Below, in pieces: positions 7,081-16,134 of a stretch of 33,730 bases of DNA. Each line of letters starts with the position of its first letter. The stretch's first letter is position 1. The stretch comes from Sedimenticola sp. (GTDB lineage Bacteria > Pseudomonadota > Gammaproteobacteria > Chromatiales > Chromatiaceae). A model generated the notes under the pieces. The model searched no databases, was not told the origin of the DNA, and saw only the letters and a list, made by a program, of their open reading frames with translations. Both the position numbers and the translations under genes were made by a program. The stretch is from contig JALWMK010000164.1 in NCBI GenBank assembly GCA_027083925.1, positions 1 to 33,730 of the forward strand, written 5' to 3'.

Positions 7081-8154
7081 ATGGCTCTTTTGATTCGACA
7101 CCATCCTTATTCCCTGCCTCTGGCATCCGCCTGGCCGGGAGCACGAAACACCAGGCTGATGCGGCGTGAAGGCTGGATCATCAGTATTCATGACAACCAA
7201 ACCATTGGTTATGGCGATTGCGCGCCACTTCCTTATGCCGGCACGGAATCCAGTGCGGCAGCGCATAAGCTGTTGCAGCAGTTTTCCCGTAGAACCTGGG
7301 TCGAACCCCAGGCATTGCTGGCGGAGCTAAAGCAGCAGCGCCAAGGCTGCCCGACCGCCTGTTATGCTCTGGAGACCGCCACCCTGGATCTGTGCAGCCG
7401 GAATGCCGGGATCCCCCTGCGCAACTATCTCAGCGGCTCTGCCAGCAAGCGGGTTCTGGTAAATGCCATGTCCGGATCAGTCTGCCGGGACAGTCTTCCG
7501 GATGCCCGGGATCAGGGATTTACCATCATCAAATTGAAAGTCGGCCAGCGCCAGTTACGGGAGGAAATAGGCTGCCTGCAGAAACTGGGGGCCGGACTGG
7601 CGCCGGAAATTCGTTTACGGCTGGATGCCAACGGCAGCTGGAACCTGGATGAAGCACGCTATTTCCTCGATGCCGCCGCCGGATTGCCCATAGAATCCCT
7701 GGAAGAACCACTACGCAGTCCCAGCCTGTCTGAATTCTCCCTGCTTCAGTCCCAAACCCTCATCACGCTGGCGCTGGATGAATCGATACAGCGGATTAAC
7801 CAGAACGAACTGCTGGCAAACCCGAACATCCGCCGTCTGGTATTGAAACCCGGCGTACTGGGCGGCCTGCAATACAGTTATTCTCTGGCAGAAAAGGCTG
7901 CCGCTGCGGGCAAGGAATGCGTGATTACCTCGCTGGTGGATTCTGCCGTGGGCGTGCATGCCGCCTGCCAGCTTGCCGCCGCTGTGGATGGGCTGTCTCC
8001 CGGGCTGGCGCACGGACTGGCAACCTCCAGCTGGCTGTGCAAAGATGTTGCCCGGCCGCCTGAAATCGAGGCGGGATATACTTCTTTACCCGACACCCCC
8101 GGACTGGGCATCGATGAAATCTTTTACGCGAATCTTTCAGGTACCTTTTCATGA
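7081..8154 (+). CDS. menC: o-Succinylbenzoate synthase (menaquinone biosynthesis)
   Basis: This is an enolase-superfamily enzyme of 357 residues that dehydrates SHCHC to o-succinylbenzoate in menaquinone synthesis. All expected catalytic elements are seen: the KxK pair (IIKLKVGQ, about 147-154), the three metal-binding acidic motifs (LRLDANGSW, ESLEEPL, LALDESI) and the second lysine (VLKPGVLGG, about 255-263). The ATG at 7081 is preferred; an in-frame TTG at 7060 would add seven residues. It is transcribed away from nosZ and overlaps menI by 41 bases. Related dipeptide epimerases share the fold, but the neighbouring menI and menE genes make MenC the best call. Confidence 0.9.
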   Translation: MALLIRHHPYSLPLASAWPGARNTRLMRREGWIISIHDNQTIGYGDCAPLPYAGTESSAAAHKLLQQFSRRTWVEPQALLAELKQQRQGCPTACYALETATLDLCSRNAGIPLRNYLSGSASKRVLVNAMSGSVCRDSLPDARDQGFTIIKLKVGQRQLREEIGCLQKLGAGLAPEIRLRLDANGSWNLDEARYFLDAAAGLPIESLEEPLRSPSLSEFSLLQSQTLITLALDESIQRINQNELLANPNIRRLVLKPGVLGGLQYSYSLAEKAAAAGKECVITSLVDSAVGVHAACQLAAAVDGLSPGLAHGLATSSWLCKDVARPPEIEAGYTSLPDTPGLGIDEIFYANLSGTFS

Positions 8155-8521
8155 GCTGGATCCCGGTGGCGTCATGTTCCATGCTCATTTGTTCAGCCAT
8201 GCCCACAATGCCTATTCCGCCCTGCTGTCAGAAGCAGGTTATTCGCTGAAAGCCATTCTCCTGGCGGGCGATCACCTGGTTCCAGTGGTGCATGCCGAGG
8301 CAGATTATCTGCATCCGCTGTTGCTGGATGACGAGGTGTGCGTCACCGTGTTTCTCACATCCGCCGGAAACACCTCCCTGAGCTTCTCCTACAAATTTCA
8401 CAAGGATGACATGCTCTGCGCCACAGCCGCCACTACCCATGTATTCCTGCGCAGGGACAGCAGGACTCCCGTGGCCATCCCGGAAAAACTGCGGCAAGGA
8501 CTTCAGGTATATTCCTCCTGA
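8114..8521 (+). CDS. menI: Hotdog-fold thioesterase, probably 1,4-dihydroxy-2-naphthoyl-CoA hydrolase
   Basis: This 135-residue protein is of the 4HBT/YbgC hotdog family. The N-terminal motif FHELDPGGVMFHAHLFSHAH carries the catalytic Asp region; VVHAEADYLHPLLLDDEV and LSFSYKFH are the typical central strands. In this setting it most likely removes CoA from DHNA-CoA in menaquinone synthesis. The frame is open further upstream, but the start at 8114 gives the normal family N-terminus, so the true gene overlaps menC by 41 bases. Its 3' end overlaps the convergent menE end by 19 bases. Another acyl-CoA substrate cannot be excluded from sequence, so the symbol rests partly on context. Confidence 0.8.
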   Translation: MKSFTRIFQVPFHELDPGGVMFHAHLFSHAHNAYSALLSEAGYSLKAILLAGDHLVPVVHAEADYLHPLLLDDEVCVTVFLTSAGNTSLSFSYKFHKDDMLCATAATTHVFLRRDSRTPVAIPEKLRQGLQVYSS

Positions 8522-9894
8522 AACAACTTCTGCACAAGCCTTTTCACCTCGGTACGCAACAGCTTTCCCATCGCATTTCGCGGTAACGCCTCTACCCTGA
8601 AAAACCGCCTGGGCAGAAAAACTCCCTGCAAATTCCTCTGCGCCCAGCCAGTCACCTGCTCGGCACTTGCCGGCCCGCAATACAGGGCGGCCAGCGCATC
8701 GCCCCATGTGACATCGGCAAAGGCGCTGACCGCAACCTGTTCCACCCCGGGGCAACGAGCCAGCGCCTGCTCCAGTAACTGTGGGTGAACATTTTCCCCG
8801 CCGCTGACGAAAACATCATCATTGCGCCCGAAGACGTACAACCGCCCCTCACTGTCCATGCACCCCAGATCCCGGGTGTTCAACCACTCTTGCTCATCCG
8901 TCAGTTTCCAGCGGCCGCCACCCATGCAGCGGGCATGGGTTGCTATGGAAGGGCCACGGACGAAAATAACATCAGTATCTTCACAGAGTTTGATTTCGAC
9001 ATGCTCCAGGGGGAGGCCGGCACAACCTGGCCGCCATCGCTGTGGCGGCGGGAACAAAGTAGCCACCTGGGAAGCGGTTTCCGTCAATCCATAGCTGGGA
9101 CAAAGAGGCCAGCCCAGTTTCAGAGCTGCCTCCACCAGTGTTGGCGTGGCGGATGCCCCGCCCAGCACTACGGCTTTCAGTGCTGCAGGCGGCCGGAAGC
9201 CACTATCAGCCTCCAGCAGGCGATGCAGCATGGCGGGCACAAGGGATAAATGACTCACCCGGCCTTTCCCCAACGCTTCCTTCAGAACCCTGGGATTGCC
9301 ACGATCCACAAGTACCGCTTTGGCTCCCCCATGGGCGCAGCGCAACAATATGCTGAGTCCACCAATGTGATGGAGGGGAAGGCAGGCCAGCCAGGTATCG
9401 CTTTTTTCAAGCTCCAAACGCTTGCAGGAAGCCAGTACGCTGGCAGCCAGGTTTCGTCCAGTGAGTTCCACGATTCGGGGCTGTCCCTGGGTGCCACTGG
9501 TCGCCAGCAGCAAACGTACAGCATCCAGCCCCAATTCCCGAGCCGGAAAGCGGCTGGCTGAGTCCTCGTTCAGCTTCTCCAGGCAGGCATCATCCACCAG
9601 CACCATGTCCGCCCGCGCCGCCTGTAGCTGCTGCCGGCGGCTATACTCGGGCAAAGCAGGATCCACAGGAAAAAAAATACAGCCCATCCTCGGCAGGGCA
9701 AACAGCAACAGAGCATTCAGCCAGCGTTGCCCACCCACACTGGCCAAAACCATGCCAGGCGCAAGCCCCATGGCCTGCAGGCGCAGACACAAGGCGTCCA
9801 GCAACTGTTCCAGCTTCTCACCGGAATAGTGTTTTTCGCGGTATTCTATACAAAAATTCCGGTTCGGCTGCGGCAACTTTTCAGGAACCATCAT
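8503..9894 (-). CDS. menE: o-Succinylbenzoate-CoA ligase (menaquinone biosynthesis)
   Basis: This is an AMP-forming acyl-CoA synthetase of 463 residues. Visible motifs are the P-loop-like LLLATSGTQGQPRIVELTGR (about 130-150), LPLHHIGGLSIL, SYGLTETASQVAT (about 268-280), the NTRDLG hinge aspartate region, GRNDDVFVSGGENVHP and the C-terminal PRNAMGKLLR with the catalytic lysine. The GGENVHP and LPLHHIGG forms are typical of MenE. It activates o-succinylbenzoate made by MenC. It runs opposite to menC-menI, 28 bases after mobB in a probable two-gene unit. At 463 residues it is of normal length. Genes menD, menF, menH, menB and menA are not in this window. Confidence 0.88.
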   Translation of the reverse strand: MMVPEKLPQPNRNFCIEYREKHYSGEKLEQLLDALCLRLQAMGLAPGMVLASVGGQRWLNALLLFALPRMGCIFFPVDPALPEYSRRQQLQAARADMVLVDDACLEKLNEDSASRFPARELGLDAVRLLLATSGTQGQPRIVELTGRNLAASVLASCKRLELEKSDTWLACLPLHHIGGLSILLRCAHGGAKAVLVDRGNPRVLKEALGKGRVSHLSLVPAMLHRLLEADSGFRPPAALKAVVLGGASATPTLVEAALKLGWPLCPSYGLTETASQVATLFPPPQRWRPGCAGLPLEHVEIKLCEDTDVIFVRGPSIATHARCMGGGRWKLTDEQEWLNTRDLGCMDSEGRLYVFGRNDDVFVSGGENVHPQLLEQALARCPGVEQVAVSAFADVTWGDALAALYCGPASAEQVTGWAQRNLQGVFLPRRFFRVEALPRNAMGKLLRTEVKRLVQKLFQEEYT

Positions 9895-9922
9895 CAGTTC
9901 AGAAAAACCTGAAGCAGGCCGC

Positions 9923-10450
9923 TCAGGCAGGATTCAGCCAAGACAATACAAAATCGGATATTTCCCCGGGCTGGCTCAGTGCCAGCAAGGGAACCGGCAC
10001 TTCCTGGCTCGGGCGCCGATCAACCGCCACCGCTATCACCTGGTCATCTTCCAGGCAAAGCAGCGGCTTGCCCAAAGACGGCCGGTGGATCTCGATCTTG
10101 GGTATGGGCTCGTCCCGAAAACCTTCCACCAGCACCAGATCCAGCCCCCTGGTATCCAGTCGCGTCAGCAATTCCGCCAGGTCAGGCTCTGTTTCACCAT
10201 CCCCCTCCCGGATCCAGGCACTACGATATTTTGACGCCAGCAGGATTTGACCTGCTCCCGCCTTGCGCAAACGGTCGCTGTCCTTGCCCGGCTTGTCCAT
10301 TTCAAAATCATGATGGGAATGCTTGATCAAAGCCAGCTTCAGGCCCGAACCCCTGAGCAGCGGGATCAGTTGCTCAAGCAGCGTGGTCTTGCCACTACCG
10401 GAAAAAGCGGCGAAACCCAACACGGACAAGGAAAAATCTGATAGATTCAT
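9923..10450 (-). CDS. mobB: Molybdopterin-guanine dinucleotide biosynthesis protein B
   Basis: This is a 175-residue P-loop GTPase. The Walker A motif is at about 12-22 (GFAAFSGSGKTTLLEQ), followed by the family signature KHSHHDFEMDKPGKDSDRLR (about 43-62) and LDLVLVEGFRDEPIPKIEIHR (DLVLVEGF, about 105-112). MobB helps MobA attach GMP to molybdopterin, making the bis-MGD cofactor used by enzymes such as the NasA-like protein encoded further right. It lies just upstream of menE with no obvious promoter between; the co-transcription with a menaquinone gene has no known biochemical reason beyond supplying anaerobic metabolism. Confidence 0.92.
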   Translation of the reverse strand: MNLSDFSLSVLGFAAFSGSGKTTLLEQLIPLLRGSGLKLALIKHSHHDFEMDKPGKDSDRLRKAGAGQILLASKYRSAWIREGDGETEPDLAELLTRLDTRGLDLVLVEGFRDEPIPKIEIHRPSLGKPLLCLEDDQVIAVAVDRRPSQEVPVPLLALSQPGEISDFVLSWLNPA

Positions 10451-10590
10451 GTTGCTATGCAGTTGCGAAAAGAATCAACTTTATCAAAAACTTCCTTTTA
10501 CCGTACACAATCATTTCCAGGTTGCAGAATCTTGGTTTCCACAAAAAATACGCCCCCCCTGTTTTGCCCAGACGCAGACCGCGTTCCATC

Positions 10591-13017
10591 ATGATCTTCA
10601 AGGATAATTTCAGCACCATCAGCTACGCCTTCGTGCTGGGCATACTGTGGAGCGCCAGTATCGCAGCCATCACCCTGTGGACCATCACGGAGGAGAAAAA
10701 AAGCACACTGAATCTGGCGAAAGCCGAAGCCAGGGCCTATTTCAACAAGGATCAGGCCGTGCGCCTGTGGGCTACAGAACATGGTCGCATCTATGTACCA
10801 ACAACCAGCAACTACCCTCCGGATCCCAATCTTTCCCACATCCCGGAAAGAGACATCAGCACACCTTCCGGGATCACGCTGACGCTGATCAACCCCGCCC
10901 GCATCATTCGTGAGCTGGATGAAAACTTCGGATCCCTCTATGGCGTCACCGGCAAGGTCACCAGCCTGACCCCCCTGGCCGTGGAAAACACGCCTGATGA
11001 ATGGGAAAAACTTGCCCTGTACCGCCTGGCCCTGGGAGAAAAAGAGGTTATCGAACTGACCAGCATCGACGGGCAGGAATACCTGCGCCTGATGCAGCCG
11101 CTGATCGTAAATGCCGGCTGCCTGCTGTGCCATGCCGGCCAGAATTTTACACCTGGAGAACCCGGCGGGGGAATCGGCATCGCCCTTCCCATGCAGGAAC
11201 TGCGCACACAGGAAACCATCGCTATTGCATCCAAAGCAACCATTCTGCTCATCCTGTGGCTCCTGGGTATTGCCAGCCTGATTGTCGGCGCATGGATCAT
11301 CGCCCGCCAGGTGACTGTGCGGCAGCGTATGCTGCGAAAACTGCAGCGCAGCGAGAAGCGCAAGAGCGCCATCGTGGAAACCGCGCTGGACGCCATTATC
11401 ACCATCGACAAGGATGACCGCATTCTGGAATTCAACCCGGCGGCGGAAAAGATTTTCGGCTATGTGGCGCAAGAGGTCATGGGAGAAAAAATGGCCGAAC
11501 TGATTGTTCCCGAACCACTGCGCCAGCAGCACTACGAAGGATTCCGGAACCATCTGCAAACCAACAAGGCAACCATCATAGGAACCCGCATCGAAACCAC
11601 AGCCGTACGCGCTGACGGTACCGAATTTCCGGTTGAACTTGCAATTACCCGCATTAACCAGAAAAACACCCCGCTGTTCACCGCTTACATCAGGGATATC
11701 ACCGTAAACCGGGAAATGGCGGAGCAGCTGATGCACCAGGCCAGCCACGACCATCTGACCAATCTGCTCAACCGCCACAGCTTTGAGCAATCCCTGCGAA
11801 ATCTGCTGGACGGTATGAGCACCCATTCGCAACACAGCCTCATGTATCTGGATCTCGATCGGTTCAAATTGATAAATGACAGCTGTGGCCATGCAGCTGG
11901 TGATGAGCTGCTGCGCCAGCTGGCGATCTTACTGGATAAAAATACCGGCAACGACGATATTCTGGGGCGACTTGGAGGCGATGAGTTTGGCCTGGTGGTA
12001 AAAAACCGCACCCCCGAACTTGCCCTGCAGACCGGCCGAAAGCTACTGGCAGACGTTCAGAATTTCCGGTTCTACTGGGACGGCAAGATTTTTTCCCTGG
12101 GCATGAGCATCGGTCTGGTGAACATCACGGACTCCGGGCAAAGCGTGACCGACCTGTTGCGGCTGGCAGATGCCGCCTGCTACCAGGCCAAGGAGGAAGG
12201 CAGAAATCGCATCATCGTAACCAGCCAGTTCGAGGGAGAAATGCTGCAGTTGCGGCGGGGGGAGATTGACTGGATCACGCGTATCGAATCCGCCTTTGAA
12301 CAGCAGCAGTTCATTCTCTACCAGCAACCCATACGCCGGATAGAGAACACAGAGACGCCTCCTGTCATTGCCATGGAAATCCTGCTGCGCATGCACGATT
12401 CCGAAGGAAACACAGTCACCCCTGACCGATTCATCCCTTCTGCAGAACGATACAATTCCATGGCAGCTATCGACCGCTGGGTACTTAGCAACACCCTCCA
12501 CTGGCTAGCCGCTCGTCCTGACAAAAAGCGCATACCGGCACTTGCCACCATTAACCTCTCCGGTGCCTCGGTAGTGGATCCGTTGTTCCTGGATTTTGTC
12601 ATGGAGCAGCTGCAACTAACCGGCATCCATCCCGGCTCCATTTGCCTGGAAATCACCGAAACCGTCGCAATCACCAATCTGTCCAGGGCCCGCCATTTCA
12701 TTACCGAATTACACCATGCCGGATGCCTGTTCGCCCTGGATGACTTTGGTAGCGGCATGTCCTCCTACGGCTACCTCAAGGATCTTCCCGTGGACTTCCT
12801 GAAAATAGATGGCCAGTTCGTTCAGGGTATGGACAGGGATCCAATCAGCCTGGCCATGGTCAAATCCATCAACGAGATCGGCCAGCTGATGGGCAAGAAA
12901 ACCATTGCAGAACATGTGACCAGCAAGGAAACCCTGGCGCTACTGGCGGAAATCGGGGTGGATTACGCCCAGGGCTACTACCTCGGCAAACCCACCCCTC
13001 TGGACGAATTAAACTGA
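10591..13017 (+). CDS. Membrane sensor with heme-binding DUF3365-type domain, PAS, GGDEF and EAL (cyclic-di-GMP turnover)
   Basis: The protein is about 808 residues long. A transmembrane helix (about 10-30) and a second one (about 215-240) bracket a periplasmic domain of the DUF3365/Tll0287-like type with a c-type heme motif CLLCH near residue 177. Then come a PAS domain (about 265-375), GGDEF (about 390-545, motif RLGGDEFGLV near 460, no obvious RxxD inhibitory site) and EAL (about 555-805, motifs AMEILLRM, EITETV, DDFGSGMSSYGYLKDL, FLKIDG). Both output domains keep their key residues, so it may make and degrade cyclic-di-GMP. The heme suggests redox or gas sensing. The start at 10591 removes a basic 23-residue lead-in; no strong ribosome-binding site is seen at either start. 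Confidence 0.88.
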   Translation: MIFKDNFSTISYAFVLGILWSASIAAITLWTITEEKKSTLNLAKAEARAYFNKDQAVRLWATEHGRIYVPTTSNYPPDPNLSHIPERDISTPSGITLTLINPARIIRELDENFGSLYGVTGKVTSLTPLAVENTPDEWEKLALYRLALGEKEVIELTSIDGQEYLRLMQPLIVNAGCLLCHAGQNFTPGEPGGGIGIALPMQELRTQETIAIASKATILLILWLLGIASLIVGAWIIARQVTVRQRMLRKLQRSEKRKSAIVETALDAIITIDKDDRILEFNPAAEKIFGYVAQEVMGEKMAELIVPEPLRQQHYEGFRNHLQTNKATIIGTRIETTAVRADGTEFPVELAITRINQKNTPLFTAYIRDITVNREMAEQLMHQASHDHLTNLLNRHSFEQSLRNLLDGMSTHSQHSLMYLDLDRFKLINDSCGHAAGDELLRQLAILLDKNTGNDDILGRLGGDEFGLVVKNRTPELALQTGRKLLADVQNFRFYWDGKIFSLGMSIGLVNITDSGQSVTDLLRLADAACYQAKEEGRNRIIVTSQFEGEMLQLRRGEIDWITRIESAFEQQQFILYQQPIRRIENTETPPVIAMEILLRMHDSEGNTVTPDRFIPSAERYNSMAAIDRWVLSNTLHWLAARPDKKRIPALATINLSGASVVDPLFLDFVMEQLQLTGIHPGSICLEITETVAITNLSRARHFITELHHAGCLFALDDFGSGMSSYGYLKDLPVDFLKIDGQFVQGMDRDPISLAMVKSINEIGQLMGKKTIAEHVTSKETLALLAEIGVDYAQGYYLGKPTPLDELN

Positions 13018-13029
13018 CCCGGCAATAAT

Positions 13030-16000
13030 TCAGGCCTTCACCCCAGCCTCTTCCCCTCTGCCCACCAGACCAAAATCTTCCATAATACTGTAGGAAGCTG
13101 GCAGCACCAGCATGATCAGCAGGGTGGAGGTCAGCATGCCGAATACGATGCTGGTAACCAGGGGCACCAGAATCAGGGCCTGGGAGCTGGTCTCGAACAG
13201 CAGGGGTGTCATGCCCGCTACGGTAGTTACCGAGGTGAGGAAAATGGCGCGGAAACGATCCCGCACCGCCTGGCGGGCCGCATCATGAAACACCATGCCT
13301 TCACGCACCCGGTACTTGACGAACTCTACCAGCAGAATGGAGTCGTTCACCACCACGCCCGCCAGGGAGACAAAACCGATCATGCTGGGCAAAGTGAAAT
13401 CCAGCCCCATGATCAAGTGCCCCCAGATCGCCCCAATCAGCGCCAGAGGGATATTCAGCAGCACGATAAAGGGTTCACGGTAGTTGCGAAACTGCAGGCT
13501 CAGCAACAGGAACACACCCAGTGCTCCCAGGCCGAAGCCACTGAGAATGGACAACTGGGTTTCCGCGCCATTTTCCACCTCGCCTTTGAGGTGGACGCGG
13601 ATATCAGGATAACGCTGCTGCAGCTGCGGCAGGAAGTTCTTCTGCAATCCGCCAATGATTTCAGAGGTGTTGGCAAGCTCCGCATCCACATCCCCAAAAA
13701 TATTCACGGCACGTTGATGATTCACATGGCCGATGCGGGCGAAATCCCGGGTTTCCACCACCTGGGCAACACGGCTCAGGGGGATGGCGTCCCCCTGCCC
13801 GGAAAACACAAAGAAGCTTTCAAAATCATCCAACTGCCGCCCCCGATCCCGATCCAGTTTGGCGATGACTTCATACGCTTCGCGCCCGCTATAGACATCC
13901 GTAATTTTCAATCCCTGATAGGCCGCTCGCAGTTGTGAGGAAATGCTGCGCGCATCCAGTCCCGCATTCAGCGCACCAGGCAGCAACTGCACGGAAAACT
14001 GGGGTTTGCCCGGTCGCAGGTCATCCAGCAGGTTGGACACGCCATCATAGCCCCGCAGCCAGTTCTGAATTTGCCAGGAAGCCCGGGACAGGGTTTCCAG
14101 GTCTTCGCCAGTGATGCGGACATGGATCGCCCTCCCCGCCGGCCCCACCTTTGGCTCGCGGAACTGAACGCTGATCACATTGGGCAGATCCCCGCTGTTC
14201 TCCCGCCAGCGCCGGGTCAGCTCCATCATGGGAGTCTTGCGAATTTCGGTATTGAGCACATCCAGGGTGATGGTCGCCAGGTGCGTGCCATTTTCCGGCA
14301 CATCGGCATGGACACCAAAAGCCACCTGTACATTTCTTACCAAAGGCTCGGGTTCCTTCTCGCTCAGTTCGGCATTGGTTTTCGACAAGGCGGCAAGCAG
14401 GTGTTTCACCACAGCCTGGGTTTCCTCCAGGGGCGTGCCCTGGGGCAGCAGCACCCTGGCATCCACGGTATTGCCTTCGAGATCAGGAAAAGCCTTGAAC
14501 TTCACCGTGCCCGTGGCAATCAGGCCGACGGAAAAAACCAGCATGGCCAACGCCAGCCCAAGGGTGAGGTAACGATACGCAATCGCTTTGTCAGCTGCCG
14601 CCCCCACGCCTTCACGCATGCGCAGAAACCCTTCTTCCATCTTGTCACGCCACGCGGGCCGGGTCTTGTTGTGCGCATGCTCCAGGGAATGCTTCAAATG
14701 ATGGGGCAGTACCAGCAAAGCCTCGATGAGAGATACGGTGAGCACCGACAGCAGCACCACCGGCAGCACACCGAGTATCTGGCCGATATCCCCCTTCATC
14801 ATCAGCAGGCTGCCGAACAGAAAGGCCGAGGTGAGATAAGAGGAAAATACCCCGCGAAACACCTTCTTCGTGCCGTCGATGGCCGCCTGGCCCGGCGTCT
14901 TGCCCTTGGCGTATTCGTGTTCGATGCTCTCGGAAATCACGATGGCATCGTCCATGAGAATACCAATGGCCATGAGCAGGGCGATCATGGAAATCATGTT
15001 GATACTGACACCAAACAGCACCATCAGCGCCAGACCGCCGAGAAAGGAAATCGGCAATCCCAACGCCACCCAGAAGGTATAGCGCCAATTGAAGAACAAA
15101 AACAGCACCAGGCCCGCCAGCAGCAGACCCTGCCAGCCGTTTTCCAGCAGCAGCCGTAACCTGTCCCGTACCCCGGTAGCCACGTCCTGGGTTATGGTCA
15201 GCCGGGTGCCCTGGGGCAGAATGGCATTTTCCCGCTCCACGAATTCGGCAACCGCATCAAATACCTTCAGGGTATCGTCAATTGTGTTCTTGCTGACCAC
15301 CAGAACAGCGGCGGGCTTGCCGTTGAGTTCGATGTATTCTTCCCGGTTCTCGAACCTGTCCTCCACCCGGGCGATATCCCCCAGGCGTATCTCGCCACCT
15401 TCTTCGGTGCTCAGGATCACCAGATCACGCAACGCCTCGGCGCTATTGCGGGCATTGTCGAAGCGAATCTGATAATCCTTATCCACCGTTTCCAGGGTTC
15501 CTGCAGGCAGTTCAACGGCCTGGGCGCCCACCAGATTGGCGATGTCCTGCACACTGAGCCTGTACTTGCGCAGGCTTTGCGCCGACACCAGCACCTGCAG
15601 CTGGTGAGTGGAGAAGCCCGTGACCCTAACCATGGGAATACGCAGATCTTCAAGCATGCGCTTGCGGTAGTATTCCGCCAGATCCTTGAGTTCGGATACC
15701 GTCAGTTTCTCGGCGGTAATGGCCACATTGACCACCTGGCTGGTGCGTCCAAGCTGAATGATAATCGGATCTTCCACCGCATCGGGGAAGTTCTGAATGC
15801 CATCAATGGCAACCTTGATGTCATCGGTAAACAACTGGATATCACCCTGTTCCTGCATTTCCAGGGTAAAGATGCCCATGTTGTCCCGTGCGTCGCAGAC
15901 CTGCTCCTTGAGAAAGCTGATGCCGTCGGTGGCGTCTTCAAGGGGATTGCAGATGCCTTCTTCCACATCCGCCGGGCTGGCTCCGGGGTAGGCCACGGAA

Positions 16001-16134
16001 ACCTGCACCTTGCTCTGCTTGAGGGTGGGAAAAGACTCCTTGTTCAGGTGCTGCACAGAAACCATGCCGATGGCGACAATCGCCAGCATGAGTATATTGG
16101 CGACCGTGGGGTGAGAGGAAAAATAGCGGATCAT
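13030..16134 (-). CDS. RND-family efflux pump, inner-membrane permease
   Basis: The protein has 1034 residues, the usual length for AcrB-type (HAE-1) pumps. It begins with the first helix (ANILMLAIVAIGMVSV), has a large periplasmic domain, and the TM4 proton-relay pair appears in GILMDDAIVISESIEHEYAKG (about 398-418). A second set of helices starts near 525 (YRYLTLGLALAMLVFSVG), with FVSLAGVVVNDSILLVEFVKY near 930-950. It exports small molecules by proton exchange; the substrate cannot be read from sequence. It overlaps the membrane fusion gene by four bases (ATGA), so the two form one operon. No TolC-like outer-membrane channel is encoded nearby. The gene ends 12 bases from the convergent GGDEF-EAL gene, with no clear terminator. 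Confidence 0.93.
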   Translation of the reverse strand: MIRYFSSHPTVANILMLAIVAIGMVSVQHLNKESFPTLKQSKVQVSVAYPGASPADVEEGICNPLEDATDGISFLKEQVCDARDNMGIFTLEMQEQGDIQLFTDDIKVAIDGIQNFPDAVEDPIIIQLGRTSQVVNVAITAEKLTVSELKDLAEYYRKRMLEDLRIPMVRVTGFSTHQLQVLVSAQSLRKYRLSVQDIANLVGAQAVELPAGTLETVDKDYQIRFDNARNSAEALRDLVILSTEEGGEIRLGDIARVEDRFENREEYIELNGKPAAVLVVSKNTIDDTLKVFDAVAEFVERENAILPQGTRLTITQDVATGVRDRLRLLLENGWQGLLLAGLVLFLFFNWRYTFWVALGLPISFLGGLALMVLFGVSINMISMIALLMAIGILMDDAIVISESIEHEYAKGKTPGQAAIDGTKKVFRGVFSSYLTSAFLFGSLLMMKGDIGQILGVLPVVLLSVLTVSLIEALLVLPHHLKHSLEHAHNKTRPAWRDKMEEGFLRMREGVGAAADKAIAYRYLTLGLALAMLVFSVGLIATGTVKFKAFPDLEGNTVDARVLLPQGTPLEETQAVVKHLLAALSKTNAELSEKEPEPLVRNVQVAFGVHADVPENGTHLATITLDVLNTEIRKTPMMELTRRWRENSGDLPNVISVQFREPKVGPAGRAIHVRITGEDLETLSRASWQIQNWLRGYDGVSNLLDDLRPGKPQFSVQLLPGALNAGLDARSISSQLRAAYQGLKITDVYSGREAYEVIAKLDRDRGRQLDDFESFFVFSGQGDAIPLSRVAQVVETRDFARIGHVNHQRAVNIFGDVDAELANTSEIIGGLQKNFLPQLQQRYPDIRVHLKGEVENGAETQLSILSGFGLGALGVFLLLSLQFRNYREPFIVLLNIPLALIGAIWGHLIMGLDFTLPSMIGFVSLAGVVVNDSILLVEFVKYRVREGMVFHDAARQAVRDRFRAIFLTSVTTVAGMTPLLFETSSQALILVPLVTSIVFGMLTSTLLIMLVLPASYSIMEDFGLVGRGEEAGVKA

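Noticed and set aside
10480-10500. Possible FNR box upstream of mobB (ATCAACTTTATCAA)
   Set aside because: The two half-sites are direct, not inverted, repeats.
10498-11892. 464-codon minus-strand frame opposite the heme-GGDEF-EAL gene
   Set aside because: It is antisense to a gene with clear domains, and its composition is typical of a shadow frame (Gln, His, Gly and Asp rich).
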